Source: Bacillota bacterium (GTDB lineage Bacteria; Bacillota; Clostridia; Acetivibrionales; DSM-1351). From it: a stretch of DNA of 6,200 nt. The position numbers and the translations under genes were made by a program. How positions within the stretch are numbered: position 1 is the first letter of the stretch; every line of letters starts with the position of its first letter. The notes beneath the pieces were generated by a model. It saw nothing but the letters and a program-made list of their open reading frames with translations. It ran no database searches and was not told the origin of the DNA. This document shows, in pieces, positions 1 to 4,533 of this stretch. The stretch is taken from NCBI GenBank assembly GCA_023443515.1, contig JAEZUC010000086.1, positions 1-6,200 of the forward strand, in the 5' to 3' direction.

Positions 1-23
1 TAACCAAATGGGAGGAATTACTA

Positions 24-299
24 ATGAATAAATCTGAATTAGTAGACAAAATGGCAGAGAAGTCAGGCCTTTCAAAGAAAGACTCTGATAAGGCGTTGAA
101 TGCAATGCTGGAAAGCGTAGAAGAAGCATTAACCGGCGGAGATAAGGTTCAACTTATTGGTTTTGGATCATTCGAAGTAAAGCAGAGAGCAGCCAGAAAG
201 GGTAGAAACCCGCAAACAATGGAAGAAATAAATATTCCGGAGAGTAAAGCTCCTGTATTCAAGGCCGGCAAAGACTTAAAGGAAATGATTAACAAATAA
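24..299 (+). CDS. hup: DNA-binding protein HU
   Basis: Histone-like nucleoid protein, 91 aa, the usual HU length. HU proteins are dimers that bind and bend DNA without strict sequence specificity. The N-terminal half (residues 1-45) has the helical dimerisation pattern. The HU/IHF signature GFGSFEVKQRAARKGRNPQT lies at 46-65, with the arm-tip proline at 63 that intercalates in DNA, and the C-terminal helix ends in FKAGKDLKEMINK. A Met follows NPQT where Gly is most common, a mild variation. The ATG at 24 has GGGAGG about 8 nt upstream. TAA at 1-3 may be the stop of the preceding gene. In Clostridia hup commonly sits just before rqcP in this cluster. The family assignment is certain; hup rather than a numbered paralogue is a naming choice. 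Confidence 0.97.
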   Translation: MNKSELVDKMAEKSGLSKKDSDKALNAMLESVEEALTGGDKVQLIGFGSFEVKQRAARKGRNPQTMEEINIPESKAPVFKAGKDLKEMINK

Positions 300-306
300 T
301 TACTTG

Positions 307-356
307 CAAGTTTCAACATAGGGGAAGCAATCGTCAGGCTTCCCATGTTGAACTTG
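307..356 (+). other. Long imperfect stem-loop between hup and rqcP
   Basis: The left arm starting CAAGTT at 307 pairs with the right arm ending AACTTG at 356. The paired blocks are CAAGTT/AACTTG, CAACAT/ATGTTG and GGG..AAGC/GCTTCCC, interrupted by single-base bulges, with a loop of about 9 nt (AATCGTCAG). No T-run follows (TATGTCC), so it is not a textbook intrinsic terminator. It may protect the hup mRNA 3' end, be a processing site, or terminate weakly. Confidence 0.6.
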
Positions 357-447
357 TATGTCCTTTAACGAGTGGCGGGTTTACTTCACAATTGAGATTT
401 GTGCAACAACCGTATTGATACATATAAAGAATATGTGGAGGGTCAAA

Positions 448-687
448 ATGAGAATAGACAAGTACTTAAAAGTCAGCAGACTAATTAAAAGGCGTACAGT
501 TGCCAACGAGGTTTGTGAGCAGGGACGCGTAAAGATAAATGAAAGAGTAGCAAAGCCCGGTTCAGAAGTTAAAGTCGGGGATATAATAGAAATTCAATTT
601 GGCAACAACATAACTAAAATAGAAATAACACGTATAACCGAACATGTTACAAAAGATGATGCAAAGGAAATGTACGTTTTGATATAA
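448..687 (+). CDS. rqcP: RqcP, S4-domain ribosome-associated quality control protein (YabO/Hsp15-like)
   Basis: Small RNA-binding protein of 79 aa, almost entirely one S4 domain. The S4 core runs from MRIDKYLKVSRLIKRRTVAN through CEQGRVKIN (23-31) and the AKPGSEVKVGDIIEI strand-loop-strand (35-49). In Firmicutes RqcP works with RqcH on split 50S subunits carrying a stalled peptidyl-tRNA and supports C-terminal alanine tailing for degradation. It is homologous to heat-shock protein Hsp15. The start is ATG 448, preceded by GGAGGG at 437-442. The frame is open upstream to 358, but those codons lack a ribosome binding site, begin at the preceding hairpin and do not resemble the family. A terminator follows directly. 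The family is certain; the function rests on B. subtilis work. Confidence 0.93.
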   Translation: MRIDKYLKVSRLIKRRTVANEVCEQGRVKINERVAKPGSEVKVGDIIEIQFGNNITKIEITRITEHVTKDDAKEMYVLI

Positions 688-699
688 ATAGTAAAATTT

Positions 700-742
700 A
701 AAGGGTTTAACCTACCGATAGAGGTGGATTAAATCCTTTTTT
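700..742 (+). terminator. Intrinsic terminator after rqcP
   Basis: AAAGGGTTTAA (700-710) pairs with TTAAATCCTTT (729-739) through 11 pairs including one G-U. Inside, CCTACC and GGTGG extend the stem with a one-base bulge. The right arm runs into TTTTTT (737-742). It begins 12 nt after the rqcP stop and separates the hup-rqcP unit from the sporulation genes. Confidence 0.85.
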
Positions 743-771
743 AATGTTCTTTTTCATTTTGTACAGGCATA

Positions 772-777
772 TATAAT
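772..777 (+). promoter_or_regulatory. Candidate promoter -10 element upstream of yabP
   Basis: TATAAT lies 41 nt upstream of the yabP start and downstream of the rqcP terminator, so yabP needs its own promoter here. No convincing -35 for SigA is seen at 16-18 bp (position 749 onward is only T-rich). In B. subtilis yabP and yabQ are transcribed by mother-cell SigE. The AT-rich stretch CATATATAAT (768-777) could also be read as a degenerate SigE -10. The sigma factor cannot be decided from the sequence. Confidence 0.35.
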
Positions 778-817
778 TAATGGGATTTATGCAAGATACA
801 ATAGGGAGGCTGGATTT

Positions 818-1102
818 ATGGAAGAGAAAAAGACTATAAAACCTATGAATCAAACTATAACTCTAGATAATAGGGAGAAGTTATGCATCACAGGGGTAGT
901 TGACGTAGAGAGCTTTAATGAAGACAGTATTATAGCTGTAACTGATTTAGGCGTCCTCATTATCAGGGGGACAGAACTGCATATTAACAAACTGAACCTT
1001 GACTCTAATGAGCTTGTTGTGGATGGAGATATTTTTTCACTTGAATATAGTGATGGGGAAACCGGCAAGTCTAAGTCCTTTTTTGGTAAGATGTTTAAAT
1101 AA
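818..1102 (+). CDS. yabP: Sporulation protein YabP
   Basis: A 94-aa protein of the YabP/YqfC family, required for sporulation in B. subtilis, where it is made in the mother cell under SigE. The diagnostic block is LDNREKLCITGVVDVESF (16-33), followed by the beta-rich core DLGVLIIRGTELHINKLNLDSNELVVDGDIFSLEYSD (43-79). A short basic tail with FFGKMF closes the protein. No signal peptide or membrane segment is visible, which fits a cytoplasmic or membrane-associated partner of YabQ. The start is ATG 818 with GGGAGG at 804-809. yabQ starts 23 nt downstream, so the two genes are presumably co-transcribed. The molecular function is not established in the family. Confidence 0.95.
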   Translation: MEEKKTIKPMNQTITLDNREKLCITGVVDVESFNEDSIIAVTDLGVLIIRGTELHINKLNLDSNELVVDGDIFSLEYSDGETGKSKSFFGKMFK

Positions 1103-1125
1103 AAAATAAAGGCTTGTGGTAGCTA

Positions 1126-1677
1126 ATGAATTTAATTGTTGAACAGGTATACATATTTTTTTATGCTGTTTTGGCAGGTGGAATTTTAGCTTTTTTATAT
1201 GATATTTTAAGAATAAAAAGAAGAGCAATTAAGACAAATGTTGTAATACTAAGTTTAGAGGACATAATTTACTGGCTGCTATCGGCAATTATAGTTTTTT
1301 TAACCGTATACAACAGTAATGACGGACAGATGAGAGGTTTTATATTTCTAGGAAATATACTTGGAATTACTTTATATTTGTCCCTCTTTAGCAAAATAGT
1401 AATTGCGTCTTCAATGATGATTATTAATTTTATAAAAAAAGTATTACTATTTATATGGAAGGTGGTAACGTATCCTTTCAAATTAGTATTTAAGATATTT
1501 TACAAGATATTTTCCGTTCCCTTAAGGTTTCTGGGACGGTGCCTCGGGAGATTGGGTCGTCTGCTACTCCGTATGGTTGGAAAAGTGGTACATAAGGCAA
1601 AAGGGGTAGCGTGTACAAGAGTTAAAAAGGTGAAGGTCTGGGGCAAGTTTATAAGAAAAGTTCGAAAAAAGACTTAA
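1126..1677 (+). CDS. yabQ: Sporulation membrane protein YabQ
   Basis: A 183-aa integral membrane protein of the spore cortex YabQ family. In B. subtilis YabQ sits in the membranes around the forespore and is needed for cortex formation. Hydrophobic segments lie near residues 7-26, 45-62, 71-88 and 92-118. The family's YDILRIKRR motif follows the first segment (25-33). The C-terminal third (120-183) is strikingly rich in Lys and Arg with repeated FK/RFLGR/RVKK patterns, and is predicted to be cytoplasmic and able to bind acidic lipids or protein. This tail is variable among homologues. The ribosome binding site is weak (GTGG about 9 nt upstream). The gene is 23 nt after yabP, suggesting one operon with coordinated mother-cell expression. 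Confidence 0.93.
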   Translation: MNLIVEQVYIFFYAVLAGGILAFLYDILRIKRRAIKTNVVILSLEDIIYWLLSAIIVFLTVYNSNDGQMRGFIFLGNILGITLYLSLFSKIVIASSMMIINFIKKVLLFIWKVVTYPFKLVFKIFYKIFSVPLRFLGRCLGRLGRLLLRMVGKVVHKAKGVACTRVKKVKVWGKFIRKVRKKT

Positions 1678-1679
1678 TT

Positions 1680-1708
1680 TTGAAGGAGTTTTAGCCGACA
1701 TATAGAAT
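1680..1708 (+). promoter_or_regulatory. Candidate SigA-type promoter for divIC
   Basis: TTGAAG (1680-1685), 17-bp spacer, TAGAAT (1703-1708), in the 75-nt gap between yabQ and divIC. It matches the consensus at 4/6 and 5/6. A separate vegetative promoter makes sense because divIC acts in growing cells while yabP and yabQ are sporulation genes; B. subtilis divIC also has its own promoter. Confidence 0.45.
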
Positions 1709-1752
1709 ATAACAAATAAACGTATCAAGACTATATCTTACGAGGAAAGACA

Positions 1753-2031
1753 ATGAAAAAACAAAAGAAATTCAGAGTATGGACCTTCATCTTAATTGCT
1801 GCCTTTTGTTACTTTGTATATACCGTGTACCACCAACAGTCTTTGTTGGAGGTAGGTAATTCTAAGTTATCTGAATTGAAAGCAAATATTCATTCTGAGG
1901 AAGTAAAAAAACAGCAATTGGAGAAACAGAAGTCTCTGATAGATACAAATGAATTTGTCGAAAAGATTGCGAGAGATAAGCTTGGGTATGTTAAAGACGG
2001 TGAGAAAATTTACATAGACACCAATAAGTAA
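1753..2031 (+). CDS. divIC: Cell division protein DivIC (FtsB/DivIC septum formation initiator family)
   Basis: A 92-aa bitopic membrane protein of the divisome. With FtsL and DivIB/FtsQ, DivIC forms the complex that regulates septal peptidoglycan synthesis. The layout is typical: a short basic cytoplasmic N-terminus (KKQKKFR), one membrane segment (about 10-26), an extracellular coiled coil (about 30-64, rich in Glu, Lys, Leu and Gln), then the conserved C-terminal motif FVEKIARDKLGYVKDGEKIY (68-87). The start is ATG 1753 with GAGG at 1742-1745. It has the family's usual length and its conserved place between yabQ and the S1 gene, which supports divIC rather than ftsL. Confidence 0.93.
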   Translation: MKKQKKFRVWTFILIAAFCYFVYTVYHQQSLLEVGNSKLSELKANIHSEEVKKQQLEKQKSLIDTNEFVEKIARDKLGYVKDGEKIYIDTNK

Positions 2032-2038
2032 CTATTGC

Positions 2039-2067
2039 TTGACGGATTATTTTCTATGATATATAAT
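2039..2067 (+). promoter_or_regulatory. SigA-type promoter upstream of the S1-domain gene
   Basis: TTGACG (2039-2044), 17-bp spacer, TATAAT (2062-2067), starting 8 nt after the divIC stop. It matches the consensus at 5/6 and 6/6 with ideal spacing. It would give a leader of about 77 nt before the S1-domain start at 2151. Confidence 0.75.
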
Positions 2068-2150
2068 CGAATTGCTTTTAAGCATTGTACAATAATCGGT
2101 ACAATATGATTGCTTATCTATGGCTGTTGTTGAGGAGGATTTCTTATTTT

Positions 2151-2582
2151 ATGCCACTTGAAGTAGGTAAGATAGTTGAGGGTAAGGTGACTGGAATTAC
2201 AGCATTTGGAGCGTTTATCCAACTACCCGAAGGAAAAACAGGACTTGTTCATATCTCTGAAGTAGCTCAAGAGTACGTCAAAGATGTCAGTGCTCATCTT
2301 AAAGAAAATCAGATGGTAAAAGTAAAAGTTTTATCTATTGATCCAAATGGTAAGGTAAGCTTGTCCATTAAAAAGGCTATGGAAGAACGTCCTGCTGTAG
2401 TTAAATCCAGACCGCCAGTAGAGGTTGATTGGAACGCAGGGAAAAATAATGTCTCAAATGGTTCCTTTGAAGACCGTTTAGCAAAATTTATGAAAGACAG
2501 CGATGAAAAATTGCATGATCTTAAAAAAAGTGTTGAATCCAAGCGCGGTAGCAGTGGATATAGAAAGTCTGCACAATACTAA
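2151..2582 (+). CDS. S1-domain RNA-binding protein, YabR-like
   Basis: A 143-aa protein with an N-terminal S1 (OB-fold) RNA-binding domain at about 3-74. It shows VGKIVEGKVTGITAFGAFIQL (5-25), the GLVHISEV motif (31-38) and VKVKVLSIDPNGKVSLSIK (56-74). The remainder is a charged linker with a helical segment FEDRLAKFMKDSDEKLHDLKK (106-126) and a basic C-terminus. It corresponds by position and architecture to B. subtilis YabR, a general-stress-type S1 protein likely acting on RNA or ribosomes; its exact role is unknown. ATG 2151 was chosen because MPLEVGKIVEG is the usual family start and GAGGAGG sits at 2132-2138, a slightly long 12-nt spacing. The open frame upstream to 2085 runs through the leader and adds non-family residues. 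Confidence 0.9.
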   Translation: MPLEVGKIVEGKVTGITAFGAFIQLPEGKTGLVHISEVAQEYVKDVSAHLKENQMVKVKVLSIDPNGKVSLSIKKAMEERPAVVKSRPPVEVDWNAGKNNVSNGSFEDRLAKFMKDSDEKLHDLKKSVESKRGSSGYRKSAQY

Positions 2583-2616
2583 ACTGTGTGACTTAAAAAA
2601 AATGGACAAATAGGTG

Positions 2617-2646
2617 TTGACACCTGATATGATATAGTATTATAAT
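2617..2646 (+). promoter_or_regulatory. Strong SigA promoter for tRNA-Leu
   Basis: TTGACA (2617-2622), 18-bp spacer, TATAAT (2641-2646); both hexamers are exact consensus. Transcription would start near 2653, about 20 nt before the mature tRNA 5' end, leaving a short leader for RNase P. The -35 lies within the palindrome AGGTGT-TG-ACACCT (2612-2625). Confidence 0.85.
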
Positions 2647-2673
2647 AAGCTAGTCGCCGGTTGATTTTGATAT

Positions 2674-2762
2674 GCCGAAGTGGCGGAACTGGCAGACGCA
2701 CAGGACTTAAAATCCTGCGGGACTAAACTCCCGTACCGGTTCGATTCCGGTCTTCGGCACCA
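2674..2762 (+). tRNA. tRNA-Leu(UAA)
   Basis: An 89-nt type II tRNA with encoded CCA. The acceptor stem GCCGAAG (2674-2680) pairs with CTTCGGC (2752-2758), followed by discriminator A and CCA. The anticodon stem CAGGA/TCCTG (2701-2705/2713-2717) encloses the loop CTTAAAA, giving anticodon TAA (2708-2710), which reads UUA and UUG. The long variable arm CGGGA..TCCCG (2718-2733) is diagnostic for Leu and Ser types. The T arm ACCGG-TTCGATT-CCGGT spans 2735-2751. It has a dedicated promoter and a terminator that begins at the CCA end, so it is a one-tRNA unit, possibly also fed by the S1 transcript. Confidence 0.98.
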
Positions 2763-2808
2763 AATAAAGGATTGAGATTGTATCTCAATCCTTTATTTAT
2801 TTTATTTT
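2762..2808 (+). terminator. Strong intrinsic terminator after tRNA-Leu
   Basis: A perfect 17-bp stem, AAATAAAGGATTGAGAT (2762-2778) with ATCTCAATCCTTTATTT (2782-2798), a TGT loop, and a T-rich tail ATTTTATTTT. It ends tRNA-Leu transcription. It may also serve the convergent repressor transcript, whose gene ends 18 nt beyond it, although the T-tract on the minus side is short (TTTATTT). Confidence 0.92.
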
Positions 2809-2825
2809 GAGAAAGCAAAACAATA

Positions 2826-3152
2826 TCAGCTTTTATTTTTTAGGTAGTTTGCATAGTTGAATAATTCTTTTTTGGCTTCCTCATTGAGAGAAGCGAACAC
2901 TTCCGTAAACTCGTTTGTACTAAGTTCCGTCTGCTTTGTATCAGTTAAGCCTCCAAGCCAATCAAGGCTTACATTGAACTTCCTGCAAATCAATACAGCC
3001 AAACTCATAGGCACATCTCTTACTTCTTTTTCGTTTTCTCCTTCGTATCTGTAAACGGAACTTCGGTGAATACCAAGTATTTTTGAAAATTCATCAACTG
3101 TAAAACCCAGTGATATCCTCAGTTCCTTTATTCTTTCATTGATAGTTGACAT
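2826..3152 (-). CDS. XRE-family phage-type repressor
   Basis: A 108-aa Cro/CI-type DNA-binding protein, probably the master repressor of the phage-derived module. The HTH_3 domain spans about 4-68, with the helix-turn-helix FTVDEFSKILGIHRSSVYRYE at 17-37 and the typical FNVSLDWLGGLTD end (59-71). A short helical C-terminal segment (80-104) probably dimerises. There is no room for a LexA/CI-type S24 self-cleavage domain, so direct RecA-triggered autocleavage is not expected; relief would need another factor. ATG 3152 is preceded by AGGAGG (3161-3166) at 8 nt. The frame also opens at a TTG at 3182, but that lacks such a site. The gene is divergent from the tail module and convergent with tRNA-Leu, and four operator-like repeats lie in front of it. 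The target assignment is inference. Confidence 0.88.
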   Translation of the reverse strand: MSTINERIKELRISLGFTVDEFSKILGIHRSSVYRYEGENEKEVRDVPMSLAVLICRKFNVSLDWLGGLTDTKQTELSTNEFTEVFASLNEEAKKELFNYANYLKNKS

Positions 3153-3186
3153 CCTTAAAACCTCCTGCGTAAGTCGTAACAATTAC

Positions 3187-3215
3187 ATTATACAACTTTT
3201 GTTCCCAAATGCAAA
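3187..3215 (-). promoter_or_regulatory. Candidate promoter of the XRE repressor gene
   Basis: On the minus strand, TTTGCA (3215-3210), 17-bp spacer, TATAAT (3192-3187), matching the consensus at 4/6 and 6/6. It lies just upstream of the AGGAGG site. Operator-like site 1 (3201-3216) covers its -35 and part of the spacer, which suggests autoregulation. Confidence 0.6.
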
Positions 3216-3216
3216 T
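3201..3216. promoter_or_regulatory. Operator-like site O1 (GTTCCC type)
   Basis: GTTCCCAAATGCAAAT, sharing its first 11 bases with O4. It overlaps the -35 of the leftward repressor promoter. The left half-site is intact and the right half is degenerate. The proposed binder is the adjacent XRE repressor. Confidence 0.55.
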
Positions 3217-3220
3217 TAAA

Positions 3221-3236
3221 TTTTCCGAATGGAGAA
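3221..3236. promoter_or_regulatory. Operator-like site O2
   Basis: TTTTCCGAATGGAGAA, a near-perfect inverted repeat (TTTTCC/GGAGAA, 5 of 6 pairs). It matches O4 at 11 of 15 aligned bases. It starts exactly 20 bp after O1, about two helical turns, and ends 7 bp before the rightward -35. Confidence 0.5.
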
Positions 3237-3243
3237 TTTGTCG

Positions 3244-3272
3244 TTGACATTAACTAATGGTAATGATATTAT
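3244..3272 (+). promoter_or_regulatory. Strong rightward promoter toward the tail module
   Basis: TTGACA (3244-3249), 17-bp spacer, TATTAT (3267-3272), with an extended -10 TGA (3264-3266) just upstream. The predicted start, near 3279, falls at the beginning of operator-like site O3. It is flanked by O2 and O3, the layout expected for a repressed early promoter. It would produce a leader of about 145 nt before the regulator gene at 3424. Confidence 0.72.
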
Positions 3273-3278
3273 TTTATT

Positions 3279-3294
3279 GTTCCCAATATGAGAC
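3279..3294. promoter_or_regulatory. Operator-like site O3 at the rightward start point
   Basis: GTTCCCAATATGAGAC, sharing the GTTCCCAA left half with O1 and O4 and ending in the GAGAC variant of the right half. It coincides with the predicted transcription start of the rightward promoter, where a bound repressor would block initiation. Confidence 0.55.
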
Positions 3295-3371
3295 AATGAT
3301 ATATTGAGAAGTGATTAGAACCTTCATAAATACTTGAATTATGCTTTTTAGTCAAATTTTATAAATTTTAT

Positions 3372-3387
3372 GTTCCCAAATGGAAAC
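3372..3387. promoter_or_regulatory. Operator-like site O4 in the leader
   Basis: GTTCCCAAATGGAAAC, the most symmetric copy (GTTCCC/GGAAAC, 5 of 6 pairs). It lies 36 nt before the regulator start and just after a TATAAA (3360-3365). It could act as a roadblock or guard a second weak promoter whose -35 is not clear. Confidence 0.55.
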
Positions 3388-3423
3388 GGAAGAGTAGTTT
3401 GAAATCATAAAAAGGAGACCAAT

Positions 3424-3879
3424 ATGATAAAAGAAGAATTAAGTCAGATAATTAAATTAAAGAAGGAAATCAAACAGTTAAATCAAAAGCTTGAGGAATT
3501 GAGCTACGGTGACAACGAAACGATTGTTACAGACAAGGTAAGAGGCAGTATGTCACAGTTCCCCTATTTGCCAAGATCCTTTACAATTACAGGACGTGAA
3601 GAGATGTCTGAGGAATGTATCAAAAAGAGAAATGAGGTGGGAATAAGAATAAGGACAAAAACACAGAGTCTGATGGAAAAGATAAATAAGGCCTATGAAT
3701 TCATAGAAAGTATTGAGGACAGCATCATAAGACAGATACTGGTTTACCGCTATATAGACGGATTGACCTGGGAGCAGACAGGAGAATGTATGAGTTACTC
3801 ATGGGAGACCGTAAGAAAGAAACATGATAAATTTCTAAAAACAATACCAACCAATACCAGTATATATGATGTAAAATAG
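3424..3879 (+). CDS. Phage transcriptional regulator with sigma-70 region-4-like domain (DUF1492/RinA/ArpU-type)
   Basis: A 151-aa protein of a kind common in Firmicutes prophages just before the late genes. Residues 1-27 form a short Lys/Glu/Leu-rich coiled coil. VRGSMSQFPY..PRSFTITG (39-57) matches the V-GS--EFPY------I-G block I recall from such proteins. Residues 62-100 are helical. The C-terminus ILVYRYIDGLTWEQTGECMSYSWETVRKKHDKFL (105-138) is a sigma region-4-like helix-turn-helix. Such proteins usually activate late phage operons; no sigma region 2 is visible, so it is unlikely to be a complete sigma factor. The start is ATG 3424 with AAAGGAG (3410-3416) upstream. It is followed by a terminator and then the tail genes, so it is the natural candidate activator or antiterminator for them. 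The family call is by motif recall; the target is inferred. Confidence 0.78.
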   Translation: MIKEELSQIIKLKKEIKQLNQKLEELSYGDNETIVTDKVRGSMSQFPYLPRSFTITGREEMSEECIKKRNEVGIRIRTKTQSLMEKINKAYEFIESIEDSIIRQILVYRYIDGLTWEQTGECMSYSWETVRKKHDKFLKTIPTNTSIYDVK

Positions 3880-3930
3880 TATTTGTAAAAAGAGACAACA
3901 AAATAATTCAAAAGGAACTTGTAGTTGAAT

Positions 3931-3966
3931 GGGGAGCGGATAATTTTTCCGGCTCCTTTTTTGTTT
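3931..3966 (+). terminator. Intrinsic terminator between regulator and tail genes
   Basis: GGAGCGG (3933-3939) pairs with CCGGCTCC (3949-3956) with one bulged C, and the stem is followed by TTTTTTG (3957-3963) and more T. Only about 36 nt separate it from the tail-terminator gene start at 4002, which leaves little space for a promoter downstream of it. Confidence 0.8.
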
Positions 3967-4001
3967 CCCATTAAATCAAAAGCTTGTAAGGAGGGATTTT
4001 T

Positions 4002-4430
4002 ATGCTTATTGAGGTAATTGATGCAATTGCATCCAAGCTAAGCCGAGATTTCGGCAGTTCTATTGCAGTATATAAAGAGGAGGCAGAGCAGGGACTGACA
4101 GCACCTTGCTTTTTTATTTCTCTTAATAATTTCAGTCAGAAGCAGATAACAGGGAAGAGGTATTACAGAGAGCAACGATTCACTATTAAATATTGTCCTG
4201 CAACGGCAAACAAAAATACAGAGATTTGTCAGGTTGCGGACCGTCTCTATGACACATTGGAATCCATTTTCATGGATGCCGACATGTTCAGAGGTTCTAA
4301 AATGAGCTGCCAGGTTGTGGAGGGGGTACTGCTTTTTTATGTAAATTACAATTTCTATGTTTATAAGGAGATACCATCAGAGGAAGCCATGGATAGTATA
4401 GCCGTGGAAGGCGGACTTAAAAAGGAGTGA
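4002..4430 (+). CDS. Phage tail terminator family protein (XkdJ/YqbJ position)
   Basis: A 142-aa protein resembling the small tail-terminator/completion proteins found immediately before the sheath gene in PBSX-like and skin-like tails. These cap the head-proximal end of the tail tube and fix its end. Visible features are an N-terminal helix (1-16), EQGLTAPCFFISL (29-41), the strand RYYREQRFTIKYCP (53-66), a helix QVADRLYDTLESIF (77-90), and VVEGVLLFYVNYNFYVYK (105-122). This alternation is typical of the fold, and the TAPCFFI and RFTIKY blocks match family members I know. The start is ATG 4002 with AAGGAGGG (3988-3995). It is the first gene of the structural operon, followed by the sheath gene after 103 nt. 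The family is moderately sure; the terminator role is by family and position. Confidence 0.75.
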   Translation: MLIEVIDAIASKLSRDFGSSIAVYKEEAEQGLTAPCFFISLNNFSQKQITGKRYYREQRFTIKYCPATANKNTEICQVADRLYDTLESIFMDADMFRGSKMSCQVVEGVLLFYVNYNFYVYKEIPSEEAMDSIAVEGGLKKE

Positions 4431-4533
4431 CAAACAGCAATTACCAATCTTTTTAAGGTGCAATTTATAATATGCTCCTTTGACCAGATTGATAATTTTA
4501 TAAACAAATTTTTAGAGAGGAAAGGTGAATTAT

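Noticed and set aside
358..447. N-terminal extension of rqcP by 30 codons
   Set aside because: No ribosome binding site at 358, residues unlike the S4 family, and ATG 448 has GGAGGG and the canonical MRIDKYLK start.
795..802. GATACAAT as a SigE -10 for yabP
   Set aside because: It resembles the SigE consensus, but transcription would start at about 809, leaving the GGGAGG at 804-809 outside the mRNA; no well-spaced -35 was found.
2085..2150. Longer start for the S1-domain protein (TTG at 2085)
   Set aside because: It lies in the leader just after the predicted start point with no ribosome binding site; MPLEVGKIVEG at 2151 is the normal S1-protein start.
2735..2762. tRNA-Leu 3' end as a phage attachment site with a direct repeat
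   Set aside because: No second copy of the tRNA 3' end was seen in the window and no integrase is present; the far border is outside, so it cannot be supported here.
3153..3182. Ten extra residues at the repressor N-terminus (TTG at 3182)
   Set aside because: AGGAGG with ideal 8-nt spacing serves ATG 3152; the TTG lacks such a site and lies at or ahead of the predicted start point.
3201..3387. The GTTCCC sites as LexA/SOS boxes
   Set aside because: Gram-positive SOS boxes have GAAC...GTTC orientation; here the half-sites are the other way round (GTTC...GAAAC).
4431..4533. Promoter in the 103-nt gap before the sheath gene
   Set aside because: TTGACC (4480-4485) has no -10 at 16-18 bp; TATAAA at 4499 is only 13 bp away, so the sheath is more likely read from upstream.
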